Shown here: piece by piece, positions 46,667 through 59,812 of the stretch
Layout of the letters: each line of letters starts with the position of its first letter
Position numbering within the stretch: the first letter of the stretch is position 1
Assembly (NCBI GenBank): GCA_014871385.1
Contig: CM026431.1
Coordinates: 6,832,469 to 6,896,468 of the forward strand
Source of the DNA: Ceratodon purpureus
Taxonomy: Eukaryota > Streptophyta > Bryopsida > Pseudoditrichales > Ditrichaceae
DNA: 64,000 nucleotides
Direction of reading: 5' to 3'
Position numbers and translations under genes: made by a program
The notes under the pieces: generated by a model
Told to the model about the DNA's origin: nothing
The model's input: the letters and a program-made list of their open reading frames with translations, nothing else
Database searches by the model: none

Positions 46667-48903
46667 AGGAAGAATCTAATACACAAGAAGAAGGTTTGAC
46701 AAACTTCCCACTTTCACAAATTCTAGACAATTATTTACAGAGAATAATAATATGAACCAAGCTGCATTCTTCATCATTTCTTCTTCTTCATCTAAAAAAA
46801 ATTCAAGTAATTTCTATCTCCCTCCTTTCTGGTCGAATCACCTTATTTTTACGGTTTTTGGTATCTCTACCTTAATGTATGTTTTGATTTCTTCAAGTGC
46901 TGCCACCATGTGCACTGCTGTATCAGATTCTTGAGTCTATGAGAAGAACTGAGTTAGCTCAGAGCAATCTTTGGCAATTCTTTACAATGTCATGCTGAAA
47001 CCGAATTTGATTGTCAAGTTATTAGTGACTCCATCATGTAATATGCAACAGATGCAAAGGAATACTTGGGCTGGATGCAGATCATGTTGTTACATAATGC
47101 AACCATGGTAGCTGCATTCTGCTATTCATATCTAGCCCAAAATGATGACTTGACCAATATTTCTATCCAAAGCACTTTACAATTTTCTTTCTATGCTGAG
47201 AGGCTGAGAGAATAGGCTTGCCACCTTCCAAATTTCAAGACTCTTTCAAAATCTACACTGTAGACACTGTAGAAAATTCACAATTGTTTCAAACTGGAGA
47301 GTCCTAAAAAGAATACCACCCACTTTTACCATGTAAAATCCACCGAATTGTTTCCATCCACCAAAATTAACATGGGCTCTATTCCAACTGTATCCTCCTG
47401 CAAACCCAGAAGCTAGGTAACAAGACTATCCATCTATGAGAATTCTCCGATTTCTCGGGTTCTGACCCAAACCATGTAAACCAGCCCCGATCTGGTAACA
47501 TCTTAGACCTTGCACAGAATCCAAGTTCAAAAGTCCAGCTACAGGCTTTGCCACTAAGTTACACGGAAGTCAACCATTCGTCCATCACATACACATGATC
47601 ATAGAATGATTCTTGCTCTACAGCCCTGAATTCCATGGACTCCGCAATAGGGAACCATGGTATTCAAATCCACCCCAAATAAGCCAAAGGATTGACCCAA
47701 GTTGCATCCATAACCCAAGTTACTAGCACAACATTTCCCCGGTTTTTGTGTGTTTCTTTTCCTCTTTCGCCCTTCCCCCCAAACAGATAATTTAAATATT
47801 ACAATTGTGCAAGTATCATATGATTTCTCTTGGAAATGTGAATGAAAGAGTACATCTCATTGCATTAGGACATCACAGTTCAATCAGTGCAGAATTTGAG
47901 TAAGTTACTCCATTCAAGGATTCTGTTCAGGTCCCAAGTAAGAGTCAATCAGTAATTTTTCTGTGATTTCCATATGGACTAGTGACATTATACAACACAT
48001 ATAATTCAGGGTTTTTCAATCAAAGTGTGAACCATATTACTTGAAATAATCTACATAATTTTTAAAAACCCATTATACATGTAGGCCACTTTGATTCGAG
48101 GAGCCAAACTCTCTAAAAGTATTGTCATGTAGGCATTTTCAAAACTTTTCGCCCTTGGCCCCGGTGAAATGAAGCCCGACATGCCAATTTTCAACTCTTG
48201 ACCATTGGAATTACTGGAAGCCCTCAGCCCTTGGCCCATGGTCCCTAGTCTGAAACGCCCCTTATTTGATATCCCATAGTAAGTAGAATAAAACAAGTTT
48301 GGCACAATGGGTTACCATCTCCCACAGAACTACAAAATTCACGTAACTAACATGTAACAAAGTAAAACATTTGGAGAATTTTAAAAGATAAAATTTTAAA
48401 AATGCAATGGATATTCGCACACCATTTGACTCAAAAAAATAAAATAAAATAAACAAAATGTCATGGTACTTTTACCTGATTTGGAGGCAATGAGCTCTAA
48501 TTTGCCAAGGCCTAGAGCTGCTTCAGCCGAAAGCAAGCCCTGAGCGCCAAATGAGGATTTCAGGTTGGGAGATGGTAGTCCCAGCATTTTGAATGATTAG
48601 ACATGGTACTTTATTTGTGTCAAAAAATAATAAAAAATAAGAAATAACAAGGCATGGTTAGTTAGGCACCTGAATCCTGCTAACTGGACTAAAATAGGCT
48701 GGAGTACGCATGTTTGAAGCCAGTTCATTTTTTTATTTTTTTTATTTTTTTATTTTTTATACAAATGGTGAAATTTCGTTTGAAGCCAGTTTGATCCAGT
48801 GCAAACTTGTGTTAACCCCAAATTTGGACACTTGACTTTGAAGTATATTTCTTTTCCAGTAGAAGTCCGATTGCAATCAAATTTGTTGGATTTGATTGTA
48901 AAT
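46667..48903. other. Intergenic, no gene supported
   Basis: I see no coding signal. A TTTATTTGTGTC followed by A's near 48612-48640 resembles an L1 3' end but lacks a clear duplication. Confidence 0.4.
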
Positions 48904-48918
48904 CTAAGCTGTAGTTTT

Positions 48919-49184
48919 TTTTTTAAATTTTTAAAAATTTTTTTACACAAGAAAAGGCGAACTTTTACTGCAAGGAAAGAGGATACAAATACAGGACCCT
49001 GCCAGGGACGGCGAGGCCGAAGCGAGACAAGACACAATTAATCAATTCTAATGGACCTAAAACTACGACCAGTAAAGATCCAACAAGGCTGAATGCCGTC
49101 CCACTTTGTGAAGAGACGTTTCCTGCACCACAAAACCTTGAAATCCTTAATCAGCTTGTCGATTTTCTTCGGGTTGGTAAGCTT
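48919..49184 (-). mobile_element. 5'-truncated L1 LINE fragment (3' UTR)
   Basis: Flanked by CTAAGCTGTAGTTTT at 48904-48918 and 49185-49199. Read on the minus strand it ends with TGTATTTGTATCCTC, CCTTGCAGTAAA and TTTTCTTGTGT before a degraded A-rich tail, matching the 3' UTR of the L1 at 10330-11154. Confidence 0.8.
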
Positions 49185-49199
49185 CTAAGCTGTAGTTTT

Positions 49200-50040
49200 A
49201 GTGGTGAAAATCTTGGTATAATTCAAGATATGGTCAAGATTTGGCAGGTGTTTTATTATAAGGGGTTTTTGGGTTATTTTTTGAGGATGGAAGGTCATTT
49301 TTGATACATTATTGTTTTGGTACTAATTTGTATTTAAGATGAATTAAAAAAATATAAGTAATTCGCTTTTAATTGATTTTTTAGAAACATGAATTTAACT
49401 CAAAGTGTGTGGATTCCTTTATCAACATTTTCTTTGAATTCAAAAAGTGTCCATGAAGTTATTGGTTTTTTTTTATTGTATTGCAAATTTTGAGCAGAGT
49501 ATTTGTTTCTCTAGAGTTGGAAATATGAAATTAATAAATGTTTAAGCGATACATTTACCACCTTTAATTCGCGATGGGATTTTATGTTTAAAGAATGAAA
49601 TATAGTTTTCTTAACTATAGTTAAAATTTGTGCCATGACTAAATGGATGTAAACCATTTTCATCAATATTTGAAAAAAAATTTGCTAGATTACAGTCGAC
49701 CACTGCAAATTATTGAAGACATTAACACTAATATATAACCATTCCTATAATCCTTTATATATCTACATAGGTATGAAACTTATACATTCATCATGTTAAG
49801 GAATTTTTGCATCAAATAAGTAGTTACCAATCAACTTACATCATAATAAAATTTCAAACTCTAAAGTCATTTTCTATTTTATGTGAAATTACAATCACTA
49901 TATAAAACATTTAATACATTAGTGTAGGAAAGTACCTATAAAAGTAGGTTTCAACATGTATTGTTTCAATGCCACATGGATAAATTATCATTTTTCAAAT
50001 TCCTATTCATTCCACCTAAATTCTGCATAAGAGGTTCATC
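49200..50040. other. AT-rich intergenic stretch
   Basis: No gene, RNA or repeat recognised. Confidence 0.5.
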
Positions 50041-50165
50041 TAAGGTAGAGGGCCCTGGAACCGTCCCCTGTTTCCAAAACCGATCAGGTTGAAATGTACA
50101 AATTAGGTACATTTCAGCCTGATCGGTTTTGGAAACAGGGGACGGTTCCACGGCCCTCTACCTTA
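50041..50165. repeat. Near-perfect 59-bp-arm hairpin
   Basis: Arms 50041-50099 and 50107-50165 pair around a 7-base loop with only a few mismatches near 50054 and 50090. TA lies at both edges, so it may be a Tc1/mariner-type foldback MITE. Transcription would give a long double-stranded RNA hairpin, so a small-RNA precursor is the alternative. Confidence 0.8.
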
Positions 50166-50389
50166 TATCAACTAAAATATGTTTGAACATATCTTGGCTT
50201 TCAAAGAATTTCATTGTAGGGGAGGGGGGTGTGTTGCTTCATGCTTTCTGCGAGGAAGCTTCGGTGGTTACAGTTCAGATTTCAGAGTCATCTTCTCCGC
50301 TTGATAAGACATGCTCCGTTTGAAGTCAAACAATGCCATGTCATTGGGGAAACCACCACATCATATAACACTAAAAGTAACCAGCACTC

Positions 50390-50672
50390 GGGTCTCTCTA
50401 ATTTCCCCCTACGAGCGGTGCAGCCGCCCCTCGAGCGGGCAGGGGCAGCGCTCGTTGGGTTTCCCCTCCCCGACCCTCTCCCGGGCTCCACTCCCCGTCC
50501 CCGCGCCCGATGTCCCCGACTCCCCGTGCCCGTGGTAGCCCCCGCGCCCGGGATTGGAATGCCCGCCCGGCGAGACCCTCATCCGGTCCCCGCGACTTCT
50601 CATCCCCCTCCCCTCGTCATCCACCTCATCGTCGCGTCGTCTCTCTCCTCCCCGCGCCGTCGTCTGTCTGCG
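50390..50672 (+). repeat. MULE left terminal inverted repeat
   Basis: 283 bp, GC-rich and C-rich on plus, pairing with 61285-61567; segments checked by eye are identical. The match ends after GTCTGTCTGCG. The short open frames inside are shadows of the repeat. Confidence 0.92.
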
Positions 50673-50921
50673 ATCCATTATTCGCGCCGCCACCGTTGAG
50701 GGCTGATGGCGGCACTGTTTCAATGCGAGCTTGGACAGGGGTCCGCCATCGCTGTATCTCGAGCTCCTTCATGCACAAATCGACAGAGGTAGGAGGGCGT
50801 TCTAGACTTGCATGGACTTGGCATGACGACGGAGTATAATATTGAAGGTGGAAGGCTATTCGGACGTTTGAATCTGCAGATCGAATCATGGTTGATGGGT
50901 GACATTTAGGGTCATCATGAT

Positions 50922-53900
50922 ATGGGGGGGGCAGAGGTTCTCCCGGAAGAGGGTTCTCTGGACTCTTTGGGCGGTCCTGATGGAGAGTGTGTGCCTTCTG
51001 TTCATGCACTTCACCGGTCCGAAGGTGGGAGGGAGGCGACTTGTACACATGGGCTTCCTGTTCCGTCTTCTTCCTCGCATCGATTACCCTCCGGCAGTGC
51101 TGTTGATTTGTCCGTTGTCGGGGAGGACTGGACTTGGGAGGAGGACACCATTGTGGCCGGACTCAGAAGACATGGGACAGAGGTATGTGCCCAAGAGAAC
51201 GGGGCGGTTGCCCAGGAAGGCCTGCTTCTTCGACACACTTCAGGGGAGGTGCAGGCTCATGTCGGCACTTCCAGGCAGCAAGGGTCTGATGTAAGGATGG
51301 AATCCGATAAGATCGGAGACCTAGGGTTCATGGGCGACGGTTTTCATGGAACTGAGGAAGACAGCGGGGAATGTGAGCAGTTACGAGGGGAAGAAGTGGA
51401 GGCCCAGTGTTTCGAGATACCTGTACAAGATGATTGTGGAGAACAAAGCGACACATTGGTCGCGGAGGATGTTGGAGGCGGAGCGGCTACTGCAGAGCAT
51501 TTGCTGTCCGAGATAGTACCGGATGAGAAGCCCAAAAGGGCGCCATGGAGAAAAATGGCTGAATCGGTGAAGGCGTCTGTCCAGAGGCCTCCACCAGGCC
51601 CTTTCAGTCGAGCAGATCTGCGATGGGAGGCGAAGTCAAACCAAGGCAGGGGGAGGCGTAGAGAAACTCAACGTGCCACCATTCCATGGGATCGTTTAGA
51701 TGATTTCCTCGAAGGGGAGATGTCGGGTCGGCAGCATCCATGCACATTTGTAGAAGAGTCCAGGAAGTGCATGAAGAAGGATGATCGGAAACAGACCCGC
51801 TCCGAATCTGCAGTTCAAGAAATCAGGTATGATAACTCCCATTCTTGCAATGTCCGAGTTTCTGACTCTGTTTTCATAGTTGCCTGTCCGGAATGAGTAT
51901 TTTAGGGTTTGGATAGGTGCCGTTCTCACTCCAAATCTCCTTTCTTCTGCAGCTACTGGTGTCAGTACGGCCCTGAGGATTACAGTCGGCAATATAAGGT
52001 AGAGATCCAGAAGGCCTTCTCCCATGTCCTTCTGCAAAGGAAGAATTCAACAAACCAAAAAACCGCTGTAAAGAAGGCTCAGAAGCTGCTGGACAAGGCT
52101 GCGAAGGAAGCTGAAAAACAAGCCCGTCCAAAGAAAAAGACCAAAAAGCAACCTGTACCAGATCTGAATGAGGAGGCAGAGCAGGAGGACGAGGAGGAGA
52201 TTTTACGAATTCAGGAGGCCCAGGAGCAACTGCTGCGTGCCCAAGCCTTGATCGAGCAGGCCGCAAGGCCTCAAAGGAAAACCAGGGTCAGCAAAGTACA
52301 AGCCGGGATGTCCATTAAACGGGGATGTCAATGTAATTTCATTGCCAAGCAACTTCAGGTAGATGAGTCTTTATGTACCATTCAGTTTCACTGTATGAGC
52401 CACACTAATCGGGAGGGCAAGCCATGCCATGGGACAGAGTTTGGCGGACAGAGAGCAGGCCTCTCGGGGCATTTATCCGCAGCAACAAAAAAATGGATAG
52501 CCGACACACTTAGGTCAGGTAAATCCCCAGCCCAAGTTATGGCTGACCACAAGGCGGAGGTGATGAGGTGCGCGCAGAATAACCTGCCAGCCACCAGGGA
52601 CACGTTTATAATGCCATCAGATGTTTATAATATTGCCAACAAGTTAGCAAAGGAGTTGTGGGAGAAGCACCCAAACGATGCAATGAGCGTTCGGTTATGG
52701 ACAGATGAGAATCCAGATTGCTGGTACCACTACCGGGAGTACGGTACTTTGGAGCTGAATGATGCTCCCCCACCTGAAGATGACCCATTCTGTCTTGCAA
52801 TCCAGACAGAATGGCAGCTTCAGATGATGGTGAGGCATGGTCACAGGAGGGCGTTGTCCATGGACGCCACGTTCTCCACCAACGCCCCCAAGGTATTCTT
52901 CTCCCTCTCATTGCGATTTGTCCTAATTAATCTCTTCGTAGTTCCGATTTGCTGGAGTTCTGAATGTACATGAAGGCTGTCCGTGTCCTGATTCTGTTTC
53001 CTGCCTGTCCGGAAATCTAAATAGTACCCCCTGTATACGGTTATGGTCTTCGACGAGTGGGAGCAGGGGATTCCAGTAGCCTTCACTATTCAGGGGAAGT
53101 CCAGGGAGGTCGACATTGAGCCATGGCTGCGGAAATTGCGGGACCGCTGCCTGGCCGTGAAGCCTGACTGGAAACCAAACGCTTTCTTGGTGGATAATGA
53201 CAATGCAGAACTCAACGCAATCAGGTCAGCGTCTTTTTCATTTCATTTTTTTTTCAAGACAGGCATTCTCTGCCGCCTATCCAGGATGGAGCCCTGTCTT
53301 ATGTAATGCGTGTCTTATTGTTTACCTTGCTACCTTTTTCGTACAGGGATTTCATACTCTCTGTTTCTGAGAATGCAGGAAGGTGTGGCCAGAAGCACAA
53401 CCTGTCCCGGGAGAGAAAAAGGACGACGTGGCCATCCTCCTCTGCCTTTGGCACACTAGGAAGGCGTGGCTTGAGAATGCTACCCAGAAAATAAAAGCGA
53501 ACTACCTCCGAACTGAGATTCTTGCTGCCTGTGCGGATCTCATGTACGGAAATGGTATTCTCCAGGGGGATTTGGCTGTGAAGGCTGCAAGGGAGCGGTT
53601 CAAGTTTTTGAAGACAAAGTACCCCCAAGCGAAGGCATTCTTTGTTTACTTTGAAGCCACATGGATTCCGAAGCTTGAGATGTGGGTGAAGGGGTTCCGT
53701 AACATGCCTCACGCCAACCAGGATACAAACGCAGCTGTTGAGAGTTACCACGCAAACCTGAAGTCGATTTTGAGGTCTTCCAGAGCTAAATTTGATGGAC
53801 GCAGGGTAGATTGGCTGGTCTACCACTTGCTCAAAGAAGTTTTGATACACTACTGGTATGCAGTGCAATGTAAGCTGTACGGATTCATCAAGAATGGTAA

Positions 53901-54561
53901 GGCAGAGGGCATAGTCGCCAATGCTGTCATACGGGCTGAGGAGATCCCAGATGAACATGTGAAGATCTGTCTACCCGAGGGCGTGGCTTATGTTGCTTCG
54001 CAGACGAATTTTCCAGTCATTTGGGTCATCACCAGTCCAGATTCGGACTGGGCTCACTGTAGTTGCCCTTTGGGAATGAGGGGCAACACCTGTAAACATG
54101 TCGTGAAAGTTTTCCGGATGATTAACCCCGATGCTCAGCCTGGTGACATTATCAGATATGCTGGAACGCTGCGGGGCACTATACGGGTTGGGGTGCGACC
54201 AGCTGGGATTACCTTGATTGCTGCAGATACTGCCTTCGACACTGCTCAAGACAGGGGAAAACACGAAGCCACAGAAGACGATCCCGAGAAGGAACTGTGC
54301 AACGGCAAGGCAGTCCTGGCTGAACTCGACACAATGTTGGTAGAGAACCGAGGACTTAGGAAAAATTTTATAGCAATGTTAAATGAGTGTAAAGGCAAGA
54401 TGGCTTCCTTCAAGGTTAAGGCTGACGCAGGCTTGCTCCATCCTTTGTCCCAGCCTTCTTTCAAAGTGGCGGCCGGTCCCAAGAACCTTAGGAGGTTTAA
54501 GGCGTGTTCTGAAACAGGCACCAAGAAGCGAGGCGGCCAATCCCGGAAATGGACCTCTTAG
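50922..54561 (+). CDS. MULE transposase with SWIM zinc finger, 4 exons
   Basis: Exons 50922-51826, 51953-52892, 53025-53224 and 53379-54561 join in phase to 1,075 residues. It catalyses cut-and-paste transposition by binding the terminal inverted repeats. Residues 1-300 are acidic and low complexity; about 330-400 is Lys/Glu-rich; a Cys/His cluster (CQCNF...CTIQFHCMSHTNREGKPCHG) near 430-470 may bind zinc. The DDE core shows SMDATFSTN (Asp606), KYPLYTVMVFDEWEQGIPVAF, VDNDNAELNAIR (Asp672), CLWHTRKAWL and NAAVESYH (Glu803). A SWIM finger follows: C909-S-C911 ... C920-K-H922. The ATG at 50922 is the first after an in-frame stop. All catalytic residues are present, so it looks functional. Confidence 0.92.
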
Positions 54562-56656
54562 GCCTGTCCGGACAGCTTCATGTACATTATTGCATTCATT
54601 TTATAAAGATTGAATTCAGACGTCTTCATATACCTGTCCGGATTATGTGACTCTTCCGCTGTCCATATACTCTTCTCTGTCCGGAAGACTACTTCTGCCC
54701 ATGGTATCCTCTGTCAGTTTAGCCTGAAATGTAAAACTTAATTGGTCCGTTAATGTTCTTAATCCCTACTGTATTCCATGTGTTTCTTTCCTTAATTTTC
54801 TTATTGTCTGAGGCCGACCTGTCCGATCCTCCTTACTGTTTTATCCATGAACCTTGCTACTCTTGCACGGTCAGGATGTTGCTTTTGAGCTCTTGATCGT
54901 TTTCTGTTATTTCATGTTTATGTTGTTTATGCAATCCACTTTCCCCTACAAGGCTACAATGTCTGTATTTCGGAATTCTTAATCATTATGTGTTCCGTAT
55001 ATGCATTTCTTTGTTTCTTATTATGTTCTCGACGTCTCCTTTTTCATCCAATTGGTGTGTCTATTTATCCATGCGTATTGGGTTTTCATTTGTTTATTTC
55101 GGTTATTGCAATTTTATTTATTTTTGAGTTTCTGGTACCTTCTTCTTTTTTTTTTTGGTAGAACCCAAAGAGTACTTGTGTTTCTTTGTAAATACTTCTC
55201 TTCCCCTATTATGTTTCCATTGATTCATTACGTTTTTCTATGTTCTCTTTCGGTGTTCTTCTCCTTCTTATTCCTTTCCTTTTTTAAATTTTATTTTTAT
55301 TTTCTTTTATATATATACATTTTTATTTCATGTACTCTTACGAATTCATTACATTTTATCCATTTATCCAATTTTTTTTTTTCCATTTGACTGTCAATTC
55401 GTTTCCCTTTTTCTCTAGTTACTTTTATGATTGTTTTAATAACTTTAAAGACACGCTTCTTTGTTTTATTTCTTTTATATTTCTCCTGCAAACCTTCCCC
55501 TCATTTCTTAACCTCCACATAATGTTGGTTCTATGTCCCTTCCCATACATATGTAACACTCTATGTTTCCGATGGTTTTTTTTTATTTTTTATTTTTTTT
55601 TAATTTTTTTTAATTTTTTTTTTTTTTTGTTTGTTTTTTTCCTTTCCTTTTTCAAAAATTATTTTCCTCCAATACTTAAACACCAGAGAAGAAAGTCATC
55701 GAGCACCCCAAACCCCTACCCCCTGAACGACACTGCCGCCCCAAGCCCTCACAGAGCCCCTCAAACCGCCTAAGGGACACAGCCAACCCCTCCCACCGCT
55801 ATCCCTCCTCTCACTTGAACACACTCTAAACCCAAAAAAAAGACAATGTCCGGTAGATGAAGGTGCACCCTGTCCGGGGTCTGCACTCATGAGTTTATAA
55901 TTTTTTTTTTTTTTTGTTTAACCACATAAAACTTGGACGCCCCTGCATCCTGTCCGGGGTGTGCAAAGGAATTTTATTTATTTTTTTATTTTTTTGTTTA
56001 ATAACATAAAACTTGGACGCCCCTGCATCCTGTCGGGGGTGTGTAAAGGAATTTTTTTTTTTTTTTTTTTTTTTTTTTTGGTTTAACCACATAAAACTTG
56101 GACGCCCCTGCATCCTGTCCGGGGTGTGCAAAGGAATTTTTTTTTATTTTTTTTTATTTTTTTGTTTAATAACATAAAACTTGGACGCCCCAAAATCCTG
56201 TCCGGGGTGTGCAAGGGTCATTACTCGTTTTCTTTTTTTTTTGTTTAACCACATAAAACTTGGATGCGGGAGAGTAAAGGGAGAACTACAGCAGTGCAGT
56301 ATCTACACCCGACCGGCATACACATCCGAGGGTTCGTCTCAAGACAGGTAAAAGAGCACGATTTCCAAACATAAAGAGGAGACCGGAATAAACGTAAGAC
56401 AGCTCAGAACGTGAATATACAGTGTTTGATGCCAGAATTGTTCAAGACAGAAATACGTACTAAGAGATATCCCAAAAAATTAAAGTCAGAAGTCCTCAAA
56501 AAAATGTTTTCCTGCTCAAGACAGGGGCGGGCACCCTTGCTCATCTGCCCATAATATATCTTCTGGATTCATACCCACTGAGAACTCTATAAAAATATGT
56601 ACTGAAATAGTTCATCTAATCGTAAACCGGTATATCTACATAGGCGACCTCACCCA
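54562..56656. other. MULE region between the convergent genes
   Basis: Contains both 3' UTRs, a T-rich tract (about 55000-55680) and several TGTCCGG motifs, including the palindrome CTGTCCGGACAG just after the transposase stop. The T-rich open frames are low-complexity artefacts. Confidence 0.7.
55910..56268. repeat. Tandem array, five ~82-bp units
   Basis: Each unit has a T run, GTTTAA(C/T)(C/A)ACATAAAACTTGGA and, in the first four, GCATCCTGTCCGGGGTGTG or a close variant, followed by CAA(A)GG. The fifth unit is partial. The apparent peptide frame across it only reflects the repeat. Confidence 0.85.
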
Positions 56657-59600
56657 CTATTGGCTTGGTAAAACCACGACAGGGGTGCAAGACAGATACT
56701 GTCCGGCTATGTCGGCCACATCTTCCGCCCCTGCCCTGTCCGGACCAGAGCAGCCGCCCTCTTCAGTTCCACCTTCGACACAATCCCACCGGCTGCCTGT
56801 AGAGTGATCCGATGTGCTAGTCCCCAGGCTATATGGATTCTCCGACCGGGCTTGAAAGACTCCCAGCTGGTCCAAACTGCATAACACTTGGGAGGCCCTG
56901 ATCTGATCCAAGTCCACCAGGTCTTCGGTGACGTTCCAAACCTGAAGTTTCCCATGCAGATGATGGAGGCTGTCCGCCAAGAGCTTCTTCGCTGCCGTAA
57001 AAAGCCCAGCACCGGCTGCCGGCCATATCCCAGTGGCCTCCACAGCACCGAAAATATAACCTAGATCGATATTCTCACGGTAGAGGAGAATATTTCTGAA
57101 TGCATCGGCGACCCCAGCCTGGTCCACATCGGGACGACTAACCCACATGTCACGCAGGACTCCTTCCTTCCCCAAGGCGATGGTATCAAGGCAGGCCCGT
57201 ATGATTGTGTCACGGCGCCAAGCCTTGAAGCCGGTGCTCTGTCCGCCCCGGTCCTCAGCCGTGTCGAGCACTTCCCGAAACGTCTCGAAATCCTCGCCTT
57301 CCGTGTCCATGGTCGGGAAGAAGACCTTGCCCACCCGGATGAGCTCTTCCATGGCAAGCAGGATCTCGGCAGCGTGGGAGTTGAGAGTCTGATGAGTGAG
57401 GCCCAATACAGGGCACAGCATCGGTGTCCGGGCACCTATTTGACTCCTCGCAAATAACTTCATAGCACGCGCCATATGGGGGGGTTCATTGCGCTGCCCA
57501 ATCCTCTTCCCCTCTAACTCCATCCACTTCATCAGTCCCTGGAATTCGTCTTCTGAGTGCTCGAAAGGCCGGTTAATGCAGCAGGGTGTTGGCTTGTTAA
57601 TGGCTTCCATAAACAATGGCGACCAGCACCACTCGATGTGTTCCTCCCTCATTCGCACCCCTTGGTCATATCGCGCAATCTCTTCCGCCACGAACGCATT
57701 GCGATCCCGGTCTACCTGCATGATCTTCCCTTCAAACTCCCGCTGTCTCTCCTGGAAGGTGAGCACCTCGTCGTGGTACAGGTAAAACTCTTGAATTTCT
57801 TTGTCAATCGCCTCTCCCGACTTCAGAGTGAATGCGGCCTTGCACCGATCCAGCCCAGCCGTCACTGCCACAGAGAAGGAACCCTACATCCCCACCAGGA
57901 CTTTCCTAATTAAAAAAGCATTTCGCTGCCCATCTAGACATACGTAACATCCCAAGATAAAAATTAGTGTCAACCCCAAACACCCCCGGAAACGAACTCT
58001 CCCTCTCATGCCGAACCACTTACCACCAGGTCCGCGTCGAACTGAACGGCGCCCCATGCCGCAGATACTAGACCCCCGAGCTTCCCCTGCTCTTGAAGAA
58101 ACCGCAATGTCTCCAGAGGGCCCTGGAGCCCGGTCATCAACTCCGGAGCAATCAGCGTCCCGCAGCACTCCTGCAAGCAATACAGCCCCGGGGGGTTCGA
58201 GGGTGCCTTTGGCGCACTGCGTGGGTCAACCGAAGGGAACAACTCCACCGCCTTCGCCTCAGCCATTGCCTTCACGCGTGCCCTCACCCCTGCCGGTGTT
58301 CGCCTTCGTGGCGTCTCCTTCTCCTGCCGAACCCCGCTGCCTAAACGAACCCCGCCGTCGTCTTCAACCTCAACGTCTGCAGTACCCTGCGCCCCCTCAA
58401 ATTCATCATGAAACCCGTCTTCTCCTGGACCATGACCCTCGAATCTGTCCCTCTTCCTCTTCACCCCGGCGTCCTCTCTCACCCCCTGTCCCGCGCCATC
58501 AGCCCCCACCCCCCTACCCATCCTCCCCCCGGTAGCCCCGCGAGTCCGCTGCGCAATTCCACCAAGTGGCGTCGTCTCCCCACCGTCTCGCATTCCTCGA
58601 CCAGTTGGCGTTTTGGTCGCCCCTCCGCTCTTACCCCAACCCCCAGATGGAGTACCCTTTTTCCCCTTCCCCCCCCGGCTACACCCTGCTCCACTGTCCG
58701 ACGATGTGTCGGAGATGACTTGTTTTTTTTTTTTTCTGCCTGAAGGCGAAGCCCCTTTCCCCGAGCCGCTACCAATCTTCGTGACCCTACGCGGTGGAGT
58801 CTTCTTCATTGGTGACTGTGTAGCCGGTGTCTCCCTCCGCTCACGATCCGCCTGTAGTCCGGCCAGGACCTCGGCGACACTCGGCCCATCTCCGAGCAGT
58901 CGTCTCTTCACTTCGGACAGGTCGTCCCTTCCCGTGGCCCGTGAAGTCTGACCTCTTCCATCGTGCTCTCCACCGGCGACCCCCTGTTCCCCGTCGCCAT
59001 CGCCTTCCCCTCCGCCCACTTGTTCCCCGTCGCTCCTTTCGGCGCTGCCCGGAGCCCGCCCATCCGGAGTGCTCAAATCCAGCGGGGGTAGTTCCCCGGC
59101 TGTACTATTCCTCTGCCGAGACCCGCCTGCCTGTGTTTCGTTGGCATCCCCTTCCGCCCCCGAATCCTCCTTGTCGCTGCGCCGTGTCTTCTTCTTTTTA
59201 CCAGCGTCTTTCTTCACCTCCGGCCTTTTCCCTAGCATCTGCCAAGGCAGGGCCAGATTATACTTGGCGAAGACAGCTCGCGCCACTTTATTGCCTTCAA
59301 TCCCATGGGCTGGGTAGATTTTTAGGGGCCCGTTCTCAATGTACTCGTAGCAGGGACAGGCTCCGGACATACGATGCCATCCGAGTGTGGCTTTGTCCAC
59401 CATCTCAGCGTCGCAGTATTTGCAAATGAACGGTATCTTCGTCCTAGACTTCCCCTTCTCCTGATTCGGCTCTTCATCCTTTCGATACAGTAAATTCACC
59501 TCCACCATGAGCCAATCGTGCTCGCTCATGGTGAAGGCGTCTCGGCATGCCTCATATCCTGCCGCGACACTTGTGCAAACTATCACCTCTTCCGGCCCAT

Positions 59601-59774
59601 ATTTTCCCTCCACCAGAAGCTGCAACATTCCGGAGAGGTAGAGGGGATCAGGGAATTGAGATCTTGGCTTCAAAAAACTAAAAGAAATTCAAAAAAGTCT
59701 GAAGTCCTCAAGGAATGGCGAAGGAGGGGAGGGGAAGGCCTAATGCCGGATTCGGACAGGGCCTCCCGTGGGGG

Positions 59775-59812
<38 letters not shown>

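Noticed and set aside
55001..55773. Phe/Tyr-rich frames in the T-rich tract
   Set aside because: Low-complexity translation of poly(T) sequence downstream of the transposase stop.
55895..56131. Minus-strand frame with repeated peptide
   Set aside because: It translates the 82-bp tandem array.
58008..59429. Long plus-strand frames opposite the MULE accessory gene
   Set aside because: Pro/Ser/Arg-rich shadows of a GC-rich, low-complexity coding region on the minus strand.
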